Source: Candidatus Scybalomonas excrementavium
Lineage (GTDB): Bacteria > Bacillota > Clostridia > Lachnospirales > Lachnospiraceae
Length of the DNA stretch: 5,084 bases
Assembly (NCBI GenBank): GCA_017694765.1
Contig: JADIML010000079.1
Location: 1-5,084 of the forward strand
Direction: 5' to 3'
The notes under the pieces are model-generated. The model searched no databases. It was not told the DNA's origin and was given only the letters and a program-made list of their open reading frames with translations. Every line of letters begins with the position of its first letter. Position 1 is the first letter of the stretch. Of the stretch, positions 1 to 5,084 are shown one piece after another. The position numbers and the translations under genes were made by a program.

Positions 1-25
1 GTACTGTATACTACTTAGAAAATGA

Positions 26-3000
26 TTAGGCTATTTCTTCTGAATTTTTCTTTATCTCTGAAACAACATCCATAATTTCTCTTGCTGTTGCTATATCATT
101 TTGAAAAAGAGTAGTAATACTTCCTACACTGCGAAATGGCTCTTCCATTAGAACAGCATTGTTTTCTATATTTCCATTGGTTACAATATAATCAATCATT
201 AATCGAACAAATCGAATCTGATTTAAATTCAATTTTTCTTCACTTAAAAATTCACTAAATGCTTCATTTACAGCTTCTCTATCTAAGCCTACAATCTTTC
301 GTATTAATAATCCAATTGGCGTATCCCCATATTCTTTCTTATAGTCCTCTTTTGTCCCTAATTCACTCCAAAGAATTTTCTCAAGTTCTTGCATATCAAT
401 TGCACTTAACTTCTTATTTTGACGCAGTTTATAAACAGCTAAAGTATCTTGATGTTCTTTTAAATAAAACTCTACTTTTTTCTTATAATGTTTCAAATCA
501 TTTGTAGCATAAATGGCTTGTCCTGACTCTTCTTGCACAATACTATCCTTAAAGTCGGTGTAATAAATGATCTGCTTTCCTTTTTCAATAAATTTTAATA
601 AGTCTCTTAAAGACTCACGAACGGCTTCTAAATCTAAAATACTTGTTTGCTTCCAAAAATCTTCCCTTAATACTTGTTCAATGACGTATTTTTGTTCCTT
701 TACTTGTGGAATTGTATATAACTTGGATAGCTGTTCTGCTGTAAAGGCTACAACTCTTTGATTTCTTGTAATATCTTTGCTCTGTAATTCCGCAAGAGAA
801 ATGCTATACATTAAATAATCAAATCTTCTTGCTAGCTCATCTTCTTTTTTCGGAACAGATAGTGGTGCTATATGCTCTTTTAACTCGGAAACTTTTACTG
901 TTTCTAAGTTCCTCCATGCTAGTTTATCTCGATATGCTTCCACATAACGTAAATGTTGTTTTACTCGAAAACTTCTATCATCTAATTCTACAACGACTTG
1001 ATTCAACTCATTGATTAAATCATTTCGATATTCCACATAATCATCTTCTTGTTGATAGATTGGTGCTTGTAATTCTCTAATCAGATTTACTTTACAGTTA
1101 AAGATTTTTTCTGCTAAAGTCTCTTGGATCTTCGTTTCCACTCCATTTGTATTCTCTCTAAAAAACTCAAAATTGTTACAAAAATCGAAGATGAGAAAAC
1201 TTTCTTTATCTTGTCCAGGAGCAAACAAATCCTTACAAAGTCTTGTACCTCTTCCTATCATTTGCCAAAACTTTGAATAACTTCTTACTTTTTTAAAAAA
1301 TACAAGATTTAAAATTTCTGGTATATCAATTCCTGTATCAAGCATATCAACGGAAACTGCAATTTGTGGCATTTTCTCTTTTGTGCTGAAATCATCAATC
1401 AACGTATCCACATAGTTGATACTGTAATCGATCTGCTTTATGAAATCAGAACCATACTCTGGGAATAAAACATGAAATCGTTCTACAATCGCTTTTGCAT
1501 GCAGACTATTCTTTGCAAAAACAATTGTCTTTCCAAGTTTATCTCCACCTTCCACTTTTAACCCTTGTTCCATTAATTTTTTCAACACAAGATCAATGGT
1601 ATCTTTATTAAACAGCCATTGATTCACCGCTTCGCTAGAAATATCTTTTTCAATTCTTTCATCATGCTCAAATGTTTCATCAAACTCTTCCTTCTCTTCC
1701 TCAGAAAGTTCATCATAATGAATTCCATCTTCCATAATCTTAGTTTTATACTCTAATGTATGGTAATCAACTAAATATCCTTCTTCTACTGCTTGATTTA
1801 ACTCATAGGCATAAGTCGGAACCCCTCTCTCTAAATCAAAAACATGATATGTATTTTTATCAATTTCATTTTTAGGAGTGGCAGTCATTCCCAATATCAT
1901 CGCATCAAAATAGTTAAAAATATCTTGATATTTTTTATAAATGCTTCGATGGCTTTCATCGACAATAATCAAATCAAAATGAGCTGGAGTAAACAGCTTA
2001 TGTCCTTCTTTACCTTTTGTTTCATCAATAGCATTCATCATCGTTGGATAGGTTGAAAAAATCATTCTACTTTGCTCTGGATCATCTTTATTATCTAACA
2101 AATTACAAAGAGTTAAATCTGGCAGTAAATTGCTATAATTTTTCTTTGCCTGTTTCACTAATGCTTTGCGATCTGCCAAAAATAAAATATTTTTCACATA
2201 ATTATGCTTTCTAAGAACATCAACAATACTAATACTAACTCTTGTCTTTCCGGAACCGGTTGCTTGTACAATTAACATTTTACGATGCTTCTTTGTAATC
2301 GCATCACAAACAGCTAGTACCGCTTCTTTTTGATACGGACGATTCGTAATATCATCTCGAATTACAATGTTTTCTAATGGCTTTCTCGTTTTTCTACGAT
2401 CGATATTTCGTTGTATTTCTTCTCTTGTAAAAATTCCAGAAACTCTTCTCTTTGGATAACCGCTGGCATCATCTGTAAGCTCCATTTCAAAACCATTACT
2501 TGTAAAAATAAGAGGCCTTTGACCATATTGTCTTTCTAAACAGTCCGCATACAGTTTTGCTTGCTGACTCCCTACCATCAGATCCACACTTGTTTTCTTT
2601 GCTTCAATGACCGCAAGTGGTAGCCCATTTTCGCCATATAGAACATAATCAACATATCCTATCCCTGTCTGATTTGGCATCCCCGTAACAGGAACTTCTA
2701 TTTCATAACTTTTTCCTTTTTCCCAACCTGCTTCGATAAGATCCAAATCAATATATTTTCTTCTCGTTTCTGCTTCTGTCATAGAATCCACTTCAAAGGT
2801 TCTAGAAGTCTCATTTTTCATACGAAGTTTTGTCATTTGCTCTCGCAGCAATTCATTTTCCTTGCGGATTTCCTCTATCTTTTTATCCTTGCTACTCAAT
2901 CTTTCATAAAGATCTTGCAATTCTTCTGGACGTTTTTTCTCTTCTTTTCCCTTTTCTAAAATGGATTCATCATAAGAAATATCACTATATTCCTCTGCAT

Positions 3001-3376
3001 AACAATACTCAATCCATTTACAAAATTCAAATAAGTTTCTTAGAGACAAAATGGCATCATCTCGCTTAATCTCTTGATTTGTATGAACAGCTACATTACC
3101 TAACTTAATGATAAATTTAAGCATAGGAAATAAACTTGGTTCAATCACACTTTTAAATGTCCGTTCATGAATCAAGCTAGATAAGTTGTCTTGATATGGT
3201 ACAAGAAGTGCATTGTCATAAGAATAAACCCAACGAACTGCAAGTTCTAACGCCCTTCTTGCAAGAATCGCTGCTGTGGCAGATGAGATAAAAAGACTCT
3301 TTTCTGCCTCAATAGCCTGTTCTGAAAAAGAATTAAAATCTTTATGTTTCTTTAAAAAATCAAAATTAGTACACAT
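26..3376 (-). CDS. hsdR: Type I restriction enzyme R subunit (HsdR), endonuclease and DNA translocase
   Basis: This complete 1116-residue protein is the motor and nuclease subunit of a type I R-M complex (R2M2S). It translocates DNA using ATP and cuts at a distance from unmethylated sites. Residues 1-130 resemble the DUF4145 domain often found at the N-terminus of HsdR. Residues 150-190 look like a charged coiled coil. The HSDR_N nuclease follows, with D243, the EAK motif (E258, K260) and the type I QxxxY motif (Q272, Y276). Superfamily 2 helicase motifs are all present: Walker A ATGSGKT (372-378), DESH (473-476), GMTAT (496-500), DTGIDIPE (680-687) and QMIGRGTR (705-712). The C-terminal third matches the helical EcoEI_R_C-type region that docks on the methyltransferase. 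Length is usual for the family and no catalytic residue is missing, so it should be active. The start is set by a strong ribosome binding site 7 bases upstream. It lies downstream of the hsdS fragment; hsdM is not in view. Confidence 0.96.
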   Translation of the reverse strand: MCTNFDFLKKHKDFNSFSEQAIEAEKSLFISSATAAILARRALELAVRWVYSYDNALLVPYQDNLSSLIHERTFKSVIEPSLFPMLKFIIKLGNVAVHTNQEIKRDDAILSLRNLFEFCKWIEYCYAEEYSDISYDESILEKGKEEKKRPEELQDLYERLSSKDKKIEEIRKENELLREQMTKLRMKNETSRTFEVDSMTEAETRRKYIDLDLIEAGWEKGKSYEIEVPVTGMPNQTGIGYVDYVLYGENGLPLAVIEAKKTSVDLMVGSQQAKLYADCLERQYGQRPLIFTSNGFEMELTDDASGYPKRRVSGIFTREEIQRNIDRRKTRKPLENIVIRDDITNRPYQKEAVLAVCDAITKKHRKMLIVQATGSGKTRVSISIVDVLRKHNYVKNILFLADRKALVKQAKKNYSNLLPDLTLCNLLDNKDDPEQSRMIFSTYPTMMNAIDETKGKEGHKLFTPAHFDLIIVDESHRSIYKKYQDIFNYFDAMILGMTATPKNEIDKNTYHVFDLERGVPTYAYELNQAVEEGYLVDYHTLEYKTKIMEDGIHYDELSEEEKEEFDETFEHDERIEKDISSEAVNQWLFNKDTIDLVLKKLMEQGLKVEGGDKLGKTIVFAKNSLHAKAIVERFHVLFPEYGSDFIKQIDYSINYVDTLIDDFSTKEKMPQIAVSVDMLDTGIDIPEILNLVFFKKVRSYSKFWQMIGRGTRLCKDLFAPGQDKESFLIFDFCNNFEFFRENTNGVETKIQETLAEKIFNCKVNLIRELQAPIYQQEDDYVEYRNDLINELNQVVVELDDRSFRVKQHLRYVEAYRDKLAWRNLETVKVSELKEHIAPLSVPKKEDELARRFDYLMYSISLAELQSKDITRNQRVVAFTAEQLSKLYTIPQVKEQKYVIEQVLREDFWKQTSILDLEAVRESLRDLLKFIEKGKQIIYYTDFKDSIVQEESGQAIYATNDLKHYKKKVEFYLKEHQDTLAVYKLRQNKKLSAIDMQELEKILWSELGTKEDYKKEYGDTPIGLLIRKIVGLDREAVNEAFSEFLSEEKLNLNQIRFVRLMIDYIVTNGNIENNAVLMEEPFRSVGSITTLFQNDIATAREIMDVVSEIKKNSEEIA

Positions 3377-3978
3377 GATGTCTCTCCCCTCTTTTGTATT
3401 GTGTAAAAATAAGTATGTGTGAAATATTTGTAATGCATGTTTTTATTTTTTTGAATGTAGTATTTTGATTTGTCGACTTGTTGGACGAAAGTGGCGAATT
3501 GGTTTTGAACCTCTATTGGTGGTAGAGGAAGTGTAAATCCTTCCACCTGGCTCCTATTAACCTTAGGTAAATTAGTCCGATTACTAAAAGTCAATATATA
3601 ATCTAAAAAATATTGACTTCTTAATGTGTATCCAAAATATTCTCTATTGCAAATCCCCTCTTTTACCAATATTGGATAGGCATCTGCCGAACAAAGCCCC
3701 TCAAAATCTGGCATAGCTACCTTATTAAGATTTGGTCTAATCTTGCTGTAGATGATATGCTTTGGTGTAAACAAATATTTTCCACTTATAACTCCATCTT
3801 CAGCAATTGTCCTATAACCAATCAATCTTCCTGTTTCTTTCTCAATACTGTCAATACCGATATGAGGATAATCTTCATAACCTTCAAAATCATGCACCAT
3901 ATTTGTATCAATATCAGCACAGTCCTTGAACCCAACAATTTGCCATCCTTTACTGTTAGTTTTCAAGTCCCCAAACAT
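3352..3978 (-). CDS. hsdS: Truncated type I specificity subunit (HsdS fragment with one target recognition domain), probably a silent cassette
   Basis: The 208-residue frame holds one Methylase_S target recognition domain (TRD), where full HsdS has two and about 400 residues. MFGDLKTNSKGW at residues 1-12 is the usual entry to the second TRD. HIGIDSIEKETGRLIGY, SKIRPNLNKV and SADAYPI (about 39-103) are typical TRD segments. PLPPIEVQNQFATFVQQVDKSK (151-172) is the conserved exit. The long helix normally following VDKSK is absent. Residues 173-208 look like read-through of non-coding DNA, and the last ones translate the hsdR ribosome binding site and start, so true homology ends near 3463. The frame is open upstream to 4005 (codons for LSIKSQFSE), with no start codon and only a weak GCGAG before the ATG. 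It is therefore probably not expressed alone, though coupling to the recombinase stop 23 bases upstream is possible. Its likely role is as a donor TRD for an intact hsdS outside the window. A functional half-subunit that dimerises is the alternative. Confidence 0.85.
   Translation of the reverse strand: MFGDLKTNSKGWQIVGFKDCADIDTNMVHDFEGYEDYPHIGIDSIEKETGRLIGYRTIAEDGVISGKYLFTPKHIIYSKIRPNLNKVAMPDFEGLCSADAYPILVKEGICNREYFGYTLRSQYFLDYILTFSNRTNLPKVNRSQVEGFTLPLPPIEVQNQFATFVQQVDKSKYYIQKNKNMHYKYFTHTYFYTIQKRGETSCVLILIF
3384..3390 (-). promoter_or_regulatory. Ribosome binding site of hsdR
   Basis: On the minus strand this reads AGGGGAG and ends 7 bases before the ATG at 3376-3374. The strong match and ideal spacing fix the hsdR start. 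It lies inside the open frame that continues from the hsdS fragment, which is why that frame's last residues are not likely to be real HsdS sequence. Confidence 0.8.
3427..3455 (-). promoter_or_regulatory. Weak candidate promoter for hsdR
   Basis: On the minus strand, TTCAAA (3455-3450) and TACAAA (3432-3427) are separated by 17 bases. Each matches the sigma-A consensus at 4 of 6 positions, and the spacer is rich in A tracts. It would start transcription about 40-45 bases before hsdR. The surrounding DNA is so AT-rich that a match of this quality can occur by chance. A poorer alternative, TTCACA-17-AATACA, lies just downstream. If neither is real, hsdR depends on read-through from the recombinase and hsdS fragment. 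Confidence 0.25.
3463..3513 (-). other. Conserved HsdS segment at the 3' edge of the cassette; candidate recombination boundary
   Basis: The minus strand encodes VQNQFATFVQQVDKSK. The same kind of sequence occurs twice in a full HsdS, once after each TRD, so it can serve as homology for exchange. Recognisable HsdS sequence stops after it, and the DNA becomes A/T-tract rich and non-coding in character. The abrupt loss of homology here suggests a truncation or exchange point. No second copy is visible in the window. Confidence 0.4.
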
Positions 3979-4005
3979 CTCGCTAAATTGGGATTTGATA
4001 CTTAG
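3966..4005 (-). other. Conserved central HsdS segment at the 5' edge of the cassette; candidate recombination boundary
   Basis: The minus strand encodes LSIKSQFSEMFGDL in the hsdS frame. This is the conserved HsdS central segment (family pattern roughly KSxFxEMFGD) that joins the first half of the protein to the second TRD. It begins exactly where the recombinase gene stops (4004-4002), and an in-frame stop lies at 4008-4006. In shuffling type I systems, exchange takes place in such conserved segments. The second copy needed to prove this is not in the window, so the role as a repeat is an inference. Confidence 0.5.
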
Positions 4006-4997
4006 CTAATATATTTTTGATGAGATTGTTTCACATTATTTTGATCTACCATAGCATATTGCATTGTTGTATCAATTTTAGCATGTCCTAGCAGTTTTTG
4101 TACCTGTTCTACTGGCATTCCTTTATCAATCGCTCTTGTTGCTAATGTTCTCCTAAACTTATGTGGATGTACTTTTGGAATTGCTAATTTCTTACCAATT
4201 TTCCGAAGTCGAATTTCTACACCACTGATTTCCAAGCGATTATACGGTTTTAATAACGAAACAAACAGTGCTGGATTATCATCCTCTCTGGATTCAATAT
4301 AATTTTTCAAATGTATTTTTGTTCTCGCATCAAAATAAACCGGTCGTTCTTTGCTTCCTTTTCCAAATACAATACATTCTCTATTTTCAAAATCAATATC
4401 TGCTATATTCAATCGAACCAATTCCCCAACACGCATACCTGTAGATGCTAACAAATCAATAATTGCTAAATCTCTTAGATTATCACAACTATCTCTCATC
4501 ATTTCTAACGCTTCATCTGTATAAGTTTCTTTTACAGGTTTTGTTGTTCTGATTTTATGAATTCGCCTAACTGGACTTTTTAAAATATAATTTTCATCTT
4601 CCAACCACGAAAAAAAACTAGATAAAATTCGACGAATATTATCAATATTTGTTTTGCTGCATTGACTCTCCTGTAAATAATTCGATAAATATGCTCTTAA
4701 ATCATCTGTTGTAATATGTGTTACATGCTTATCTACTGTGTGAAAAAATTTATTTAGTGACGCCTTATAATACCTCAATGTCTTTTCACTACAACCCTCT
4801 ACTTTTTTTGCAGATAAAAACATTTCAGCAAAATCCTCATTCGTTTTTTCATTTTTATGAGCAACTGTACTATCATCTTTCATCATTTCTACTTCCCATA
4901 AACAATGAGTCAAAACTTGGTGTAATTGTTCCATTTGAGCATTATCAAGCCACATAATCATCTTTTGTTCAATTGTTGCTATGATTTGTTCTTTCAT
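4002..4997 (-). CDS. Tyrosine site-specific recombinase (XerC/D-like integrase), probable hsdS shuffling recombinase
   Basis: This complete 331-residue protein cuts and rejoins DNA at specific sites through a 3'-phosphotyrosine intermediate. Residues 1-50 form an N-terminal extension rich in charged and hydrophobic residues. Residues 52-140 are the SAM-like core-binding domain (EKTLRYYKASLNKFF). The catalytic domain spans about 155-325. All catalytic positions are visible: R189 in TGMRVGEL, the lysine hairpin GKGSKER (212-218), H279 and R282 in HKFRRTLAT, H305 in LLGHAKIDTT, and nucleophile Y314 in MQYAMV. The start has a strong ribosome binding site 7 bases upstream. Its stop lies at the first conserved codons of the hsdS fragment, and it is co-directional with that fragment and hsdR. 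No phage or transposon genes adjoin it. Context therefore favours a dedicated invertase or shufflase for hsdS rather than a phage integrase. The sequence alone cannot distinguish these, nor exclude a Xer-type resolvase role. Confidence 0.93.
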   Translation of the reverse strand: MKEQIIATIEQKMIMWLDNAQMEQLHQVLTHCLWEVEMMKDDSTVAHKNEKTNEDFAEMFLSAKKVEGCSEKTLRYYKASLNKFFHTVDKHVTHITTDDLRAYLSNYLQESQCSKTNIDNIRRILSSFFSWLEDENYILKSPVRRIHKIRTTKPVKETYTDEALEMMRDSCDNLRDLAIIDLLASTGMRVGELVRLNIADIDFENRECIVFGKGSKERPVYFDARTKIHLKNYIESREDDNPALFVSLLKPYNRLEISGVEIRLRKIGKKLAIPKVHPHKFRRTLATRAIDKGMPVEQVQKLLGHAKIDTTMQYAMVDQNNVKQSHQKYIS

Positions 4998-5084
4998 ATT
5001 GGCACACCTCTTTCATTTTGCGTACCAACATCCTACTCCAAGCAACTACTTGCCCTACAATTACAACATTTTATTTTCCATAAA
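4998..5084 (-). other. Leader region of the recombinase gene, cut by the window edge
   Basis: These 87 bases hold the ribosome binding site and no convincing gene. No good -35/-10 pair is visible. TAAAAT at the far right edge could be a -10 box, but its -35 would be outside the window. A seven-codon frame, FMENKML then stop, enters from the right edge and could be the end of an upstream gene, but it is too short to assign. Confidence 0.4.
5005..5011 (-). promoter_or_regulatory. Ribosome binding site of the recombinase gene
   Basis: The minus strand reads AGAGGTG, 7 bases before the ATG at 4997-4995. It decides the start: another ATG about 20 bases upstream is out of frame with the recombinase, and no other in-frame start is better placed. 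Confidence 0.75.

Noticed and set aside
1..25. Terminator after hsdR
   Set aside because: Only 25 bases follow the stop and they contain no stem with a following T run on the coding strand.
259..3069. Plus-strand open frames of 61-82 codons within the HsdR region
   Set aside because: They lie opposite a strongly supported 1116-residue gene, have no recognisable domains and no convincing ribosome binding sites.
3757..4957. Plus-strand open frames opposite hsdS' and the recombinase (3757-4005 and 4718-4957)
   Set aside because: They are shadows of genes with clear domain motifs and carry low-complexity, hydrophobic translations.
3352..4997. Prophage or transposon insertion reading of the integrase
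   Set aside because: There are no other phage or transposase genes and no target duplication in view. The tight abutment to hsdS' favours a dedicated hsdS recombinase, though phage origin cannot be formally excluded.
4990..5017. Eight-base direct repeat TCTTTCAT at the recombinase start
   Set aside because: It is simple A/G-rich start-region sequence (ATGAAAGA on the coding strand) and is readily explained by chance.
5039..5052. Short palindrome CAAG-6-CTTG upstream of the recombinase
   Set aside because: The four-base stem is too short to call an operator, terminator or recombinase site without comparison.
5061..5084. FMENKML then stop as the end of an upstream gene (hsdM or hsdS)
   Set aside because: Only seven codons are visible and they do not match a recognisable HsdM or HsdS C-terminus.

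Overview
The window is AT-rich and reads almost entirely on the minus strand. The best reading is a type I restriction-modification (R-M) locus from a low-GC Gram-positive host, most likely a Bacillota (Clostridia or Lachnospiraceae-like). Supports for that are the base composition, strong GGAGG-type ribosome binding sites, and the overall style of the HsdR and recombinase proteins. The taxonomic call is an inference, since no marker gene is present.

In transcription order (right to left), the layout starts with a short leader at 4998-5084 carrying a good Shine-Dalgarno. A complete tyrosine recombinase follows at 4997-4002. Next is a one-domain fragment of a type I specificity subunit (hsdS'), whose frame is open from about 4005 and whose recognisable homology ends near 3463. 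An AT-rich spacer with a weak candidate promoter and a strong ribosome binding site comes next. The window ends with a complete 1116-residue HsdR restriction/translocase subunit at 3376-26. There is no gene-free stretch longer than 300 bases. The methyltransferase gene hsdM and a full-length hsdS are not in the window and must lie outside it if the system works.

HsdR would supply ATP-driven DNA translocation and cleavage. The missing HsdM and HsdS would supply methylation and sequence recognition. The recombinase next to a start-poor, truncated hsdS cassette is the hallmark arrangement of shuffling type I systems, in which target recognition domains are exchanged between an expressed and a silent hsdS copy. 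The cassette is bounded on both sides by the conserved HsdS segments that usually serve as exchange points (KSQFSEMFGD at the 5' side, QNQFATFVQQVDKSK at the 3' side). The recombinase stop codon falls exactly at the 5' boundary. The class of system is known; the particular arrangement is the part worth a second look. No wholly new system is evident.
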